A DNA stretch of 64,000 nt from Acholoe squamosa (Eukaryota; Annelida; Polychaeta; Phyllodocida; Polynoidae): positions 63,163,355-63,227,354 of the forward strand of contig OX439046.1 in assembly GCA_949317995.1 (NCBI GenBank), written 5' to 3'. The position numbers and the translations under genes are program-made. Below, in pieces: positions 39,601-50,819 of this stretch. The notes below the pieces were generated by a model. The model made no database searches, was not told where the DNA came from, and was given only the letters and a program-made list of their open reading frames with translations. The first letter of the stretch is position 1. Every line of letters starts with the position of its first letter.

Positions 39601-41289
39601 TGGACGGTTCTTTCAAGTGGTTAGGACCGTTCGGGCGTGAGACGATTCGCCTGCAGCAGCAGATGTATGGGAAAAAGGTGGACGGTTCTAACCAGAGGTT
39701 GGGACCGTTCGGGCGTGAGACGATTCTCCTGTTGTGCAATGTTTCCTGGATAGAGTTAAGACCTAAAAAAATCATGAAGCAAACACATAACGCTATGGTT
39801 CAACGAGAAATACCTTTTATTAAAGGTGAGAGAAATGACTTTAATAGATCTAATATAGTACTTTTATAGCATTTACAGCATTTATATAAGTTAGGCCATT
39901 CCTTCTTCTTGGGTAGAAAAATATATATATATATATAGACTTTTAAATATCTGTGTACATGTTACATCTTACATCTCTTAAATAGAAGCACCTTGCTGTC
40001 TGTACATACATGTATATATATAAGAACTTTCTTAGATTATGTTAAATGCAGTTAAATATTAATTTTTCTTCCTCAGGTTTAGAGAATGGGCAAATTTCGT
40101 CCTCGGACTTTTAGTGGGAGAAAGTGGCTTCTTCTTCTTCTTCTTCCCTTCTTCCCAGGTCCTGTCCACAATATTCTCCATGGTAGCAATGGGGTGGGGG
40201 TAGGGCAGGGGCTTAACAGGGGGAGTTGATTTTGATCTTGTGAAATGTTTGCTGGAAGAAAAGGAAAAATTCTTTTTAACAGAAAAAAAACAACATAGAC
40301 ACACACAAAAAAAAAAATTGAATGAAATGACAAGGTGCTTCATGTATTACAAATAAAAGATGGGGGGAAATAAATTTTATGTTTTACTCACCGAGCAGAG
40401 CCAGGATCTGGCTTACGCCGCTTCTCGGGAAGGGGTAGGGCAGGCTCTGCCTCCACTCCCTGCACTCTACGGGACGACTTCCCTCTACCTTTCCCTTTGC
40501 CTTTTGTTGGAGTTGGAGTTTGGTGGCTAGGTCCAGCTACGGGCTCTTCGGGTTGTGGTGCTGGCAGAGGTGCTGCCTCAGGTGCTGGCAGAGGTGCTGC
40601 CTCAGGTGCTGGCAGAGGTGCTGCCTCAGGTGCTGGCAGAGGTGCTGCCTCAGGTGCTGCCTCAGCTTCAGCCTCAGGTGCTGCCTCGGCTTCGGCCTCA
40701 GGTGCTGCCTCGGCTTCGGCCTCACGTGCAGCATCTTCATTTAAAATATTATAAAAAGTGACAAGACTTAAATTATTATCATTATTATAATTATCATTTG
40801 ATTATCATAATTATCATTGTTATTGTTATTTATCATTGTTATTGTTATTTATCATTATTATTATCATTGTTGTTGTTGTTATTATTATTATTATCATGAT
40901 CATTATTATTATTGGAACAGGACTGATAGTACAGGTACAAACCTTTGGCCCTTTTCAGTTTCGCTTTGTACCTTCTCTTTGATTCGCGGCGACGTTCCTG
41001 GAGCTCTGGGTCCAGCTCATCAATGCCCTTCCTCTTTGGTTTGTATTTCTGAAAGAATAAGAATAAGATAATTTAAGAATCATAATAAAATAATAATTCT
41101 TAGTGATAACTTAGTGTCAATATACTTCCAATATACTTCCTTAAGTTACATAACAGGTAAAGTTACCTCATCTGACAACCTCTTGGCCATCTTCTTCTCC
41201 TCTGTTTGTCTTTTCTTGTCATAAGACCTCTTCGACCGTTTACGAGCACTCTCCAAGGCCGCTGGGGATTTTGGGTCTTTGTAAGGCAT
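36692..41289 (-). CDS. Spliced transposase gene of the 7.3-kb transposon
   Basis: Proposed coding exons, all with GT-AG ends and matching phases: 41,289-41,167 (starts MPYKDPKSPA), 41,048-40,943, 40,734-40,392 and 39,467-36,692. The first two encode a basic Arg/Lys-rich region (YDKKRQ.., RRRESKRRYKAK), probably DNA-binding. The third encodes EAAPLPAP repeats and a basic tail. The large exon has a coiled coil (MKKELDAAQQEVAQLRK), about ten PTTPRAASVPRQ repeats, PPPGLEGHEPADP repeats, then the core. Core motifs are DYSENWNC (near 37,742-37,759), CTDSPSSQYRN (near 37,490-37,515) and HGKGPCDGVGG (near 37,375-37,403), a pattern I know from a transposase family common in marine invertebrates. The C-terminus is acidic then basic. 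The catalytic triad is inferred from these motifs. Confidence 0.75.
38943..39320. repeat. 36-bp minisatellite inside the transposase exon
   Basis: About ten near-identical 36-bp units on the minus strand encode PTTPRAASVPRQ. Differences are mostly a single synonymous G/T change, so the array was homogenised recently while the frame was kept. Confidence 0.95.
39533..39792 (+). repeat. Direct repeat 2 flanking the catalytic exon
   Basis: Partner of 36,211-36,466. It lies in the intron just upstream of the catalytic exon and holds motif copies at 39,555, 39,633 and 39,711. Confidence 0.9.
40059..41289 (-). CDS. Alternative short isoform of the transposase gene (exons 1-3 plus exon 4b)
   Basis: The same three 5' exons can splice to a different last exon at 40,251-40,059. 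The exon 3 donor is at 40,392 (CG|GTGAGT, leaving two bases) and the acceptor before 40,251 needs one base, as does the acceptor before the catalytic exon at 39,467. The exon adds 63 residues rich in Lys and Pro (GKKKKKKPLSPTKSP) and a stop, giving a basic protein of about 250 residues without a catalytic core. Such a product could bind the same DNA and act as a regulator or repressor; that is inference. Splicing is predicted from consensus only. Confidence 0.55.
40800..40915. repeat. Intronic TTATCATTG microsatellite
   Basis: Degenerate tandem TTATCATTGTTA/TTATTA units within the intron between exons 2 and 3 of the transposase gene. Confidence 0.8.
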
Positions 41290-41321
41290 CTGCAAGAATA
41301 GATTATAAAAAAACATACATG

Positions 41322-42243
41322 GGCGAATCGTCTCACTCCCGACACCTACAGACTATGCCTAACATGGGATAAGTGTACCAAATGGACAAGACAGGGTGTG
41401 TGTTAGTATTCTTTATGATATGGTAATGCCAGGCCAGGTCAGACCAGAAAATATGCAGTACAAACAAACTTCATTGAGACAGGCGAATCGTCTCACGCCC
41501 GACACTGACATACCTCTGCCTTCATTTTACATAAGACTAACGGCAGAAAGTGAACCAGATCGGCCGAGCGTAATGTTTACATGTTGCTGAGGTGATTTAC
41601 AGCCCTAATTACCACACTTAGCTCGATCAATACAGTCTATAGCATGTTTTCTACATTATTTAATCAAATTTCTTGAAAATTAATGGTTTAAAGCATAATT
41701 TTTCATCAATTTCTTACCTTGAAAACGTTTAGTCGACCGGCGACAAACTTCCAAAGCGCCTGCGTCCGTAACGTTCCTGTCTTTTACACCAGATGGCGGG
41801 TCATAGGTTTAGTTCTAGCGAAAACCGCCAGGGGGTGAGACGAATCGCTGGGCGTGAGACGATTCGCTCCGGGTCGACCTCTGCCTTTGTATAGTGATAT
41901 CTATTGCTATGGAGCTAGCAGGAAAATGCCCTTGACATGTCTTATACCTTTGATATGTAGGTGCTTTGTGATATGAATAAGGATGGTTAAATATAAAAAC
42001 CCTAAAAAATTTGGATATATATATAGAAATTGAGGGCGTGAGACGATTCGCCCTCTGCTTCAGCCCCAGACTACCCCACCGTACATCAATCATTCTGTTC
42101 TGCTCTTTGCAGGACCCAGACTCTAATTTTCTTTTTCTCATATACAAGTATAAGTTTGCAGAGAAAATGGATGGTATAGATAGACCATGCACTGTGTGTA
42201 TATTATAGCTAGACCCCCATCTTTGGGCGTGAGACGAATCGCC
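41322..42243. repeat. Right cluster of 19-bp motifs
   Basis: Copies at about 41,322 and 41,482 (minus), and 41,831, 41,850, 42,034 and 42,225 (plus). Those at 41,831 and 41,850 are directly abutted. With the left cluster and the two direct repeats, about 16 copies are confined to the transposon. Confidence 0.88.
41718..41810 (-). other. Probable 5' untranslated exon of the transposase gene
   Basis: On the minus strand a CAAG|GTAAGA donor lies at 41,718. The next acceptor, TTCTTGCAG, falls exactly before the ATG at 41,289. The exon's upstream limit is not visible. It would contain a very short upstream frame (ATGACCCGCC..TAA). Confidence 0.5.
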
Positions 42244-42596
42244 TCGAAAATTAACCAACCACATTTCTTATTACAGAAAATAAATAACTAAGTCTATACA
42301 TACCTAAAAGTTCTTCAAAATTTCTTAGACTAATTATACATTTGCCTAGAAATATCTATGGGCCCTCCTACCAGTAATTTTTTTTTTATTTATCTCTAAA
42401 TGTGGATTTTTCGATTTTTTGCCTAAAAAACGAGTTTTTTTGGGTAGTTCTAGGCCCCTCACTCCCAAAATATCCTTCAGATGTATGGAAAACTAGGGTT
42501 CCCCATGTAGCTCTAACCCTGGGCTATCAGAATGAATGATAATGACAGGTGTATATATTATTTTCACTGATTTATTAACCACAGAAGGCAGAATGA

Positions 42597-42626
42597 CCAA
42601 ATGACGACAAGTGGTGCCTATCGACC
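42597..42626 (-). repeat. Right 30-bp terminal inverted repeat
   Basis: Exact inverse of 35,285-35,314, ending GGTGCCTATCGACC, followed by ATAT at 42,627-42,630. Confidence 0.92.
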
Positions 42627-42630
42627 ATAT

Positions 42631-43262
42631 CCTCAGTCCACAAACAATATACTCAACTTCATTACACTAGGTCTTACTGAATACAAGTGTTGCCATTAGG
42701 TGTGGTCAATAGTCCTTCTACAATACTTTCTTGGCCAATAGCTATTGTTAATTGGTTCAGACATAAAATTCTATCTTATGCTGGAGGCCATATGATTAAT
42801 TTACCAGATAACATCCTATTGTGGTTAGTCCAGCCACTTAACCACTCCCTGTTCCAGGCTAATAATAAAGGAAATGACATTTAAATAGACAACTAGATCA
42901 TCCTAAAGCTTTTAAGAAGGATTGTGATGTACAAAAATGGACCAAAGCTAATGGGCTCAAAATATCTATCTGTGAGTAACATACTTGTGGGTGACTTAGT
43001 AATACCTATGCAGTCCTCCAATATTTACGTTCCTTACAGCTCGAGGCATTTTGTACCCCCCCCCTAGTGTTTTATCCTTCTGTAAGCTTTCACAAAATAA
43101 TGCCCCCTCGTCCTCATGTTGTTGTCAGAGGCAATAACTTAACATATGATGTTTTTTTTTTTATGGTAATGAGGAGAAAATCATGTTGCAGATTGATTTA
43201 TCTGTATCCTGTGTATCTTAGCCCTCTGGGTTTCAGTGACTGCAATCTTTCTGTCAATAACC
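42631..43262. other. Non-coding stretch with family C repeat copy
   Basis: About 43,030-43,250 matches 11,810-12,010 and 44,810-45,130 (core GGTAATGAGGAGAAAATCAT). No gene recognised. Confidence 0.5.
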
Positions 43263-43420
43263 AATGGCAGATTTAGAGGGGGTCGTGTGCACCCCCTTTT
43301 GTCCAGTACTTTGGAGTTTAATTACATATTTTGGACCGCAAGATTTGTTAAAAATAGGGGGAGCGCCCCCTCCTTTTGGGCCGCACCCCCTACTTTTCCA
43401 AATCTTGGATCTGCCACTGA
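43263..43420. mobile_element. Small inverted-repeat element (MITE-like)
   Basis: About 155 bp between ATGGCAGATTTAGAGGGG and the inverse-like end GGATCTGCCACTG, G-rich on the left and C-rich on the right. Short elements with GGCAGATC-type ends are common in marine animal genomes. No clear target duplication. Confidence 0.45.
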
Positions 43421-43626
43421 TAACATATATAGAGGCCACGTATAAACCTTCACAATCCATTATCTCAATGTCTTTTTCAGCTTGGTAACACGCCCTGATT
43501 ATGTCATAATGTCATAACTCCACAGTTGGATGACTGAGAATCTACCCCAGGTATACAAGCAGAAACTTATCAGTAGGCTACCTTGGGTGGAAAGGGGAAT
43601 GGCCAAATCACGGCTAAGCACCTAGG

Positions 43627-43952
43627 CACCTTATCACTGACACTGAGTTTCACTGAGTCTGGGGCTTTCTGCATAGTTTAGAGTCCCTGTAAACATATGA
43701 GAGTTGGACTTCAGATACTCAGTTGCTAGTCTACCTGAGCAACCCTTTAGTATACCCGACTTAGACAAACAGTTCTACCTGAGGCAGAAATCTACCTGGG
43801 GTAGACAGAAGGATCGTAGTCTAACCTGAGGTAGACAGGCACTTATCAACCTGAGGTAGACTACAAATGAGCTGCAGCTGGACTACCCAGGGTAGACTCT
43901 GAGCCCCCTAATGGCAGAGCTTCCCCAAGACTCAGTGTCAGTGATAAGGGGT
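43627..43952. mobile_element. Small inverted-repeat element with GTAGACT motif cluster
   Basis: Ends CTTATCACTGACACTGAG (left) and CTCAGTGTCAGTGATAAG (right) are exact inverses. Between them are about ten copies of TCTACCTGAGG / GGTAGACT in both orientations. One more hairpin of the same motif (GTCTACCTAAGGTAGAC) lies outside at about 44,710. Confidence 0.65.
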
Positions 43953-44035
43953 GAAGTACAGTGGCTCAGGCGGGGCAAAGTTTAGACATGAAAAACAAAA
44001 TGAAAATGCAATGAAAATGAAAAATCAAATTGCAA

Positions 44036-44275
44036 ACTCACCCCTCCCTCATTCCTCTACTCACCGGGTCCCCTCATTCCTCTACTCATCCAGTCCCCTC
44101 ATTCCCCTACTCACCCCTCCCCCATTTTCCTAATCACCCCCCCCCCCTATTCCCCTACTCACCCACTCCCCTCATTCCCCTACTCACCCACTCCCCTCAT
44201 TCCCGTACTCACCCACTCCCCTCATTCCCGTACTCACCCACTCCCCTCATTCCCCTCCTCACACTCTCCATCCCT
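44036..44275. repeat. 25-bp C-rich minisatellite
   Basis: About nine units of ACTCACCCACTCCCCTCATT plus CCCCT; later units are nearly identical. Confidence 0.9.
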
Positions 44276-44339
44276 CCTCACACACTCCTCAATGTTAAAA
44301 GATACCTGTCACAAGTTGGACCATGAGGGTTGACAGGTG

Positions 44340-44660
44340 ACAGTTGACAGCAACCAGATGGTGATTGAGTTTTCATTTTTCATTGACTATTGACTTTGCG
44401 TTTGACAATGTGAATTGACTTTGTGAATTGAATATGATTTTTGATTTTCATTTCAATTTCGATTTTGTTTTGTTTTTCATTCTTCATTGACTTTGTGACT
44501 GGAATTAGATTTTTGATTTTCATTGCATTATTGAATTTTTGTTTTTCATTCTTAATTGAGTTTGCAAATGCAATTTAATTTTTCTTTTTTTTTCATTTCA
44601 TTTTGATTTTCTTTTTTCATTTCATTTTCATTTTATTTTTCATTTCTAAATTTTGGCCCT
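44340..44660. repeat. T-rich low-complexity array (TTTTCATT-type)
   Basis: Degenerate repeats of TTTTCATTGACTTTG and TTTGATTTTCATT. No gene. Confidence 0.75.
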
Positions 44661-45849
44661 CCTGGGCCAATGTAGTTCAGGTGCCGAGCAGTAATTGGTC
44701 GATTCTGTAGTCTACCTAAGGTAGACTACTATTGAGCGTCTGCTTATCTATCTCAAATAAAGTCTCAGTCGTCCAGCCCAGCAGCGCTGGTAGATAAAAT
44801 ATGATTGCACTTTAGTACACCCCCTAGGTACCCCATGGGGCAGCTGTGGTGTTTTACCCATACTATTGCATTTCACAAGACATGTTTCCTAGTCCTTGGG
44901 CTGTTATCAGGGCCAATTATGTTACCAAGAGGAAGCTTTGTGGCAATAAAAAGGAAATCATATTACATAATGATTGATACGTTTTTATACTGTGGCTTCT
45001 GGACCTTTAGGGCTTCAGAAATGGCCAGCTTTATAATCAGGGATCCATGTTTTAGCCTGCAAGATAACAAGGCAGATCATTTTCATTGTATTCCCCAGTT
45101 TTGTAACATGCCCTGGTAAGGTCATTATGGGGCCATAGTTAAAACAAAAAAATGCTACCATTTTGTTACCGGAAGTTGGATGCGAAAGGAAAAGAGATAA
45201 TTGAATTTCAGAAAGAACGCATGATTGGCAGTAAAAAGTTAGGTTTGGCCTCATTGAATGAGTGGGGCTTGCAGATGGATTACTCAATTGGTTTCAGAGT
45301 GCCAGAGGTCAGTCCATGGATGAGGGGCCCTTTTCAGTCGTCTCAGTGTGAGATAATTGTTCCCAATCTTGAATTGTCTGGTAATAATGTTTGCCCTTTG
45401 TTGTTCGCATAGAAATTTGTCATAATGACTGTGTTGATCACAACCATTGTTTCAAGTGCTCTACGATACCAATATTTTGACTGTTATCTCTCTGTTTCAC
45501 ACACTTTCTAACATTTTGTTATGTTTATAACACCCGCATCTTCTTTGTAAAGGTATCAGAAATATGTTTCTATAGATTTCCAAATACTGTTCTATGCCAA
45601 CAAGAGTGGTTCTATTTTGGTCAAATACACAGTACAAAGAGACCCTCGGCAGTTCTGCATACATGTGTCATGCCTACCCTGTGATTTTTATTTTTTTATT
45701 TTTATTTTTATTTATTTTTATTCTGGTGGTAGTTTCTGATTAGATACACTTATATCATATCTACCCCATGATTTTCTTATTGTGTATTCTGTATAGATAT
45801 ACTTTTACATCTGGAGTATGATGAGTCTAATAGTGGCAAGTCACTGTTG
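44661..45849. other. Non-coding stretch with family C repeat copy
   Basis: About 44,810-45,130 is a family C copy. A TTTTTATTT run lies at 45,687-45,722. No gene recognised. Confidence 0.45.
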
Positions 45850-48800
45850 AGTCATCATGCAGGTTAGTCGTAAAAGTAGATTGCACCATCCGGCTGCAAT
45901 TTTACCACAGAGTGGCTCAGACCCCCTGTGGACTCCTTTGGCCCGCTTGTCCCTGCAGTCCTGACCATCTCCTGGGATGAATACAAACTAGGTTCTGATT
46001 GGTCCCCTACCCCTTATCTCAATGTTTTTTGGGTTAGAATTTGACAGAAACAGAAATGTCTGGAGTATTCATTCTTTTGATTCAGTCTGTATACCAGAGT
46101 ATGCTAATAAAAGCCATTGAAGTAATGGCTGGATACATATACATCTCCCCCCATAGGCGAATGCTGTAGGTTCATTAGATAACAGAGATTGGTATTAACA
46201 TAGCACATTGATACATACATTTCTGCTAATTGTAAGATGATCCGCTAACTCAGTCAGTCTTCTATACCCCTAGTCCAGATTCAAAACATCCCTAGAAATA
46301 TTGTTTGGGCAAAAGCTGGCAATCAGTACCAATTTACTTTGTAATATCATCGCTAAGATACCACACCCAAAGAAGTAACAATAATGGGTAGAATAAAGAG
46401 TGAATGGGCTTCCCATCAGTTCAGTTTAGCAGCCTGATAAGGATTTTTTTCAGTGCTATGTCTAAACAGGATATACTGTGAACCAAATGTCATATCTTTT
46501 AACATGAGAAGAACTATAATCTCATCCCTTTGGTTTAGGACTTAATTCACACCATGTCCATCTATGGTATGAATCACATCCCTTATGTCTAGACACAGCC
46601 AAAAGGTTGCCATTAACCTTTAAGAGGCAGCATGATGCCAGCAGGTTCATGTTTCCGTGATGTATTAACACTATGCTGGTGAGCAAACCACTGCTGCTAC
46701 ATCAACCCTATTGGAAGTATTTCAAAGATACATCCTTCCTTGGCATAATGCATGAGTGCAGCCCCCATATTTCACTCTCTGATTTTGTGTGCTAAAATCT
46801 TGCAATACAACCTCTTGTGTTCTAAACCCTGAAATTGATAGATACAAATTGTCCCCTAATCTTTAGAATGAAATATCCCTAGGCATTGCCCACTACTCCC
46901 CCTCTCATGGCCTCTTCCATTCCAATCACCACAATATTCTCAGCATGTGGATCATCCTGGCACTTTAGGCCTCTTATTGGTCACGTGAACCTCTCTCCCA
47001 TGTGGTCAATCTTCAATTTGGTCTAGGAATGTGGTCTTTTATACATGTACATTAGTAGCAGTCCTAATTCATGTGCTGAGCCAACTGAAAAGTAAAGTTG
47101 ACTAGCTTGGATCAGAAGGCACCTTATTTTCAGAACTGGTATAACATTTTTTGAATCCACTCTAACAACGTTGATGTAAGCTATGATTTAGCATGCTGTG
47201 CTCACAGGATACCTTCTTTGTGTGTGTAATGGACCAGATAATATAAGCACCATTAATGTGATCAGACCCCTGCACCTGCAGGCACTCTAAGGTAAATAAT
47301 GGGAACCAAAGTAATTATACATGAGGGAAGCATGTATTCTGTCACAGATATCTACGGAGCCCCTAATAGGACATACCAAAAATAATTTTTTCTGTGGAAA
47401 AATTTATTCTTGCGGGTACGGAACAATTATTGCGGATACTGAACAATTCCTGCAGATACTGAACAATTCATCCCCTAATAGGACATACCAAAAATAATTT
47501 TTTCTGTGGAAAAATATATTCTTGTGGGTACTGAACAATTATTGTGGATACTGAACAATTCCTGCGGATACTGAACAATTCATCCCCTAATAGGACATAC
47601 CAAAAATAATTTTTTCTGTGGAAAAATATATTCTTGCGGGTACTGAACAATTATTGCGGATACTGAACAATTCCTGCGGATACTGAACAATTCATCCCCT
47701 AATAGGACATACCAAAAATAATTTTTTCCCCAGAAAAAATATTCTTGCGGGCACTGAAGAATTCTTGCGGATACTGAACAATACCAAAAAGATGTTTTTC
47801 ATGAAAAAAATATTCCTGCGGGTACTGGAAGATTCCTGCGGGTACTGGAAGATTCCTGCGGGTACTGGAAGATTCCTGCAGGTACAGGAACATTTTTGCA
47901 GGTGCACAAAGAATTTTTGTGGGTGCACAAAGAATTCTTGTAGGTGCTAGAATCATCCTTGTGTACTGTACTCTCAGGAATGTTCCTGTACATGCAAAAA
48001 TACCCCTGTACCTACAAGAATACCCCTGTAGCCGCAGGAATGTCCCTGTAGCTGTAAGAATGTCCCTGTATCCGCAGGAATGTTCCAGTATCCGGAGGAA
48101 TGTTCCAGTATCCGCAGGAATGTTCCAGTACCCGCAGGAATATTTTTTGAATGAAAAAAATCTTTTTGGTATGTCCTCTTAGGACATACCAAAAATAATT
48201 TTTTCACCAGAAAAAATATTCTTGCGGGTACTGAACAATCCTTTCGGGTACAGAGACAATTCTTGCGGGTACTGAACAATTCTTGCGGGTACAGAAACAA
48301 TTCTTGCGGGTACTGAACAATTCTTGTGGGTACAGAAACAATTCTTGCGGGTACTGAACAATTCCTGCGGGTACAGAAATAATTCTTGCGGGTACTGAAA
48401 AATTCTTGAGGGTACAGAAAAAAATCTTGCGAGTACTGAACAATTCTTGTGGGTATTTTGCATGAAAAAAATCTTTTTATTATGTTCCTGTTTCCGTAGG
48501 AATGTTCCTGTTTCCGCAGGAATGTCCCTGTTTCCGCAGGAATGTTCCTGTACCCACAGGAATATATTTTGCATGGAAAAAATCTTTTTATTATGTTCCT
48601 GTTTCCGCAGGAATGTTCCTGTTTCCACAAGAATGTTCCTGTTTCTGCAAGAATGTCCCTGTTTCCACAGGAATGTTCCTGTTTCCGCAGGAATGTTCCT
48701 GTTTCCGCAAGAATGTTCCTGTTTCCGCAAGAATGTCCCTGTTTCCGCAGGAATGTTCCTGTTTCCGCAGGAATGTTCCTGTTTCCGCAAGAATGTTCCT

Positions 48801-49800
48801 GTTTCTGCAAGAATTTCCCTGTTTCCGCAGGAATGTTCCTGTACCCGCAGGAATATATTTTGCATGAAAAAAAAAATCTTTTTAGTATGTCCTATTAGGG
48901 GCTCCGTAGATATCTTAGTCCCTTCCTCCTGTGATGTATTTTTAGGGTAAGTACAAATGCCATACAAGGCTCTGTATATAATATATTAGATATAATTACA
49001 AGCACATTTATACAATTGAGGCATCAAAACATATGAGGTGAACAAGGTAAAATCTTATAAATCTTTTAGCTTCATCCAAACATGACTAACAACTTATTAT
49101 TACTTTGCTGACAGTTGGATATAAAACCACCACTTTTTCCCAAAATTCACCAACTCTCTTCTCAGATTCAGAAAGTTGTGACTGTTAGCTATGACCTTGA
49201 ACCCTAGGGTCATATCCCCTCAACACAAGATGCCATATCAATGCCACACAGTGGTTGGCTTTGATAGCCCTCACCAGGAAGACAGGTTTGATACCAGCCT
49301 GTCAAGGTTACTACAAGGACTTCCTGATTGACCGCAGGTGTTACTCTGGGAGCTGAATAGACTGTCTATCAAGTGGGAATATTAACAATGGATGGCTGGT
49401 AAATCCTATTTGGGGACTTTTCAACACCACTTATCGACTTGCTTTCCTATTTGACCCCCAATTTGACACTCTCTTATCTCGATGATGGTGATGACGTGTC
49501 TGGAAATACCAAGTACAACAAAGTTTGTTTCTTTGCAAATCAAGCATGGAAAAAATTCCCTTTTTCCTCTTCATGTTTCGATCGTGGTGATAAGTCACCA
49601 TGCTTTGTGAGGGATGACAAGAGGTGGCACATACTCACGCAGTGAGTGAGATCATGTTGGCGACTGTTGTGATACATCGCCATGCCATGTGAGACTGACA
49701 TAGAGTGGCAAAACATGACGCTGTGAGTTATCACTCAAAAAGGAGTCACCATTGATGACCAATCATGGCAACAGATAACGACAATTTGCTGGGAATCGGT
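45850..49800 (+). repeat. Old large duplication, copy 1
   Basis: Matches 50,820-55,400 in order and orientation: 45,850-46,720 with 50,820-51,730; 46,780-46,990 with 51,760-51,990; 47,085-47,345 with 54,296-54,560; and 48,917-49,800 with 54,563-55,400. It is interrupted by the foldback insertion at 47,346-48,916. No conserved frame runs through the aligned blocks, so I infer repeat or non-coding DNA. Confidence 0.75.
47346..48916. mobile_element. Foldback/minisatellite insertion, 1.57 kb
   Basis: Ends are inverse copies of AGATATCTACGGAGCCCCTA followed by ATAGGACATAC, so the insertion has terminal inverted repeats of about 31 bp. The inside consists of 18-20-bp units (ATTCYTGCGGGTACTGAACA type) that switch strand several times. 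Left half 47,383-47,960 runs one way and 47,980-48,160 the other; a GGTATGTCCTCTTAGGACAT palindrome marks the middle at about 48,170-48,190. Then 48,200-48,450 and 48,470-48,870 repeat the pattern. The duplicated locus at about 54,560 lacks all of this, giving an empty site. No coding capacity is credible. Confidence 0.85.
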
Positions 49801-50819
49801 TCGGACATATATGGAATAGCAGCAAACACAATAGGGAAACAATTCAAACACCTTTAAGTCATCTATAGACATTTTCCATGTGATGAAGTAATAATGGAAT
49901 TAACTACAACTGACACAGCTGCCAAGAGCATTAGACCCAATATCCAAAGGTCGATGGTTCTAGTCCCTCAAGGTCCTCACTTTTTAAGATAGAAACCTAA
50001 GCCTACTACAGCTTGTGAAATAAATGATAGCTTTTTATGCTTTTAGTTCTTCTATTTTCAAGTAGAATGGTATTGATAGACATATTTTGGTATCTTGAAC
50101 TGGCATGGACAAGGCTACTGCACACATGTTGGTACATTGCCTACTAAAATGCCATGAGAGGAGGGGAATAGTACCCATTGCTTATAGTGACAAGTAAGTT
50201 TGTGGGCTCAGCCCACCTGGGCCCCATCTGGCAGCTCAGACATTTACCAGCATAAGCCCACGTCTGGGCCAGTCCAGAGGGTCCAAAAGAATCCCACCTA
50301 TGGCCCTTGTGAATGTGCTGTCTGGGTACCTGCTGTTGTCATGGCTACCAGAATGGTTTCTAGATTGACCACAGCTGTCGCTGTGGTGGCTGAATGGGCA
50401 GTTAGTGGGCCTGTGGAGCAATCAAGGGCTACTAAATCCCATCCGGGCACTTTTTAACACAATTTGCCTTCCAATTTGACCCCCTCTTGGGAAGCCATGA
50501 TAGCTCATAAAGAGAAATCAGTGACGTAGGCTCTTGCTATCATTCAGTAGCAGGTGATTTAGATTGGCCTATTTCCGGCTTGCCTACTTACTGCTGACAA
50601 CAGTGTGGATTAATGAAAAAAGAGAAAAGTGATGAGGATTGTTTTAACAGTATAACTAGGCAGATGATATAGGTCCATATCAAATGAATATAAAAGGTAT
50701 TCGATAATTCCCTCATAAATGTGTTAAAGAAAGTACATTTGTCTAATTCCCGATTGAATTGCACAGAACAAACTCCTTTTCTCATCCAGAACATAATGCA
50801 TTAATCTAATGGTGGGGAG
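49801..50819. other. Non-coding stretch; partial repeat shared with 62.1-62.6 kb
   Basis: About 50,320-50,790 matches 62,170-62,620 (shared CTGTGGTGGCTGAATGGGCA and CTCATAAAGAGAAATCAGTG). No conserved frame. Confidence 0.55.

Larger units (their letters stand above)
35285..42626 (-). mobile_element. Complete 7.3-kb DNA transposon, D-D-type transposase, Sola-like?
   Basis: 7,342 bp bounded by perfect 30-bp terminal inverted repeats beginning GGTCGATAGGCACCACTTGT (35,285-35,314 and 42,597-42,626). It carries one leftward spliced gene with transposase motifs (see 36,692-41,289) and about 16 copies of a 19-bp motif restricted to its interior. A 4-bp duplication plus this transposase type would fit the Sola superfamily, but I cannot confirm that without comparison. 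The complete ends, consistent exon phases and long open catalytic exon suggest an autonomous or recently autonomous copy. Confidence 0.85.

Noticed and set aside
40497-40761. Plus-strand Ala/Gly-rich frames
   Set aside because: Reverse of the EAAPLPAP-coding exon of the minus-strand transposase gene.
48480-48870. Regular short repeats resembling a CRISPR array
   Set aside because: Units are contiguous, with no unique spacers, lie in animal DNA and have inverted partners nearby; this is a minisatellite.
47383-48950. Several overlapping open frames of 80-278 codons on both strands
   Set aside because: They all translate the same 18-20-bp satellite unit in different frames, with no non-repeat domain, and they follow the strand switches of the array.
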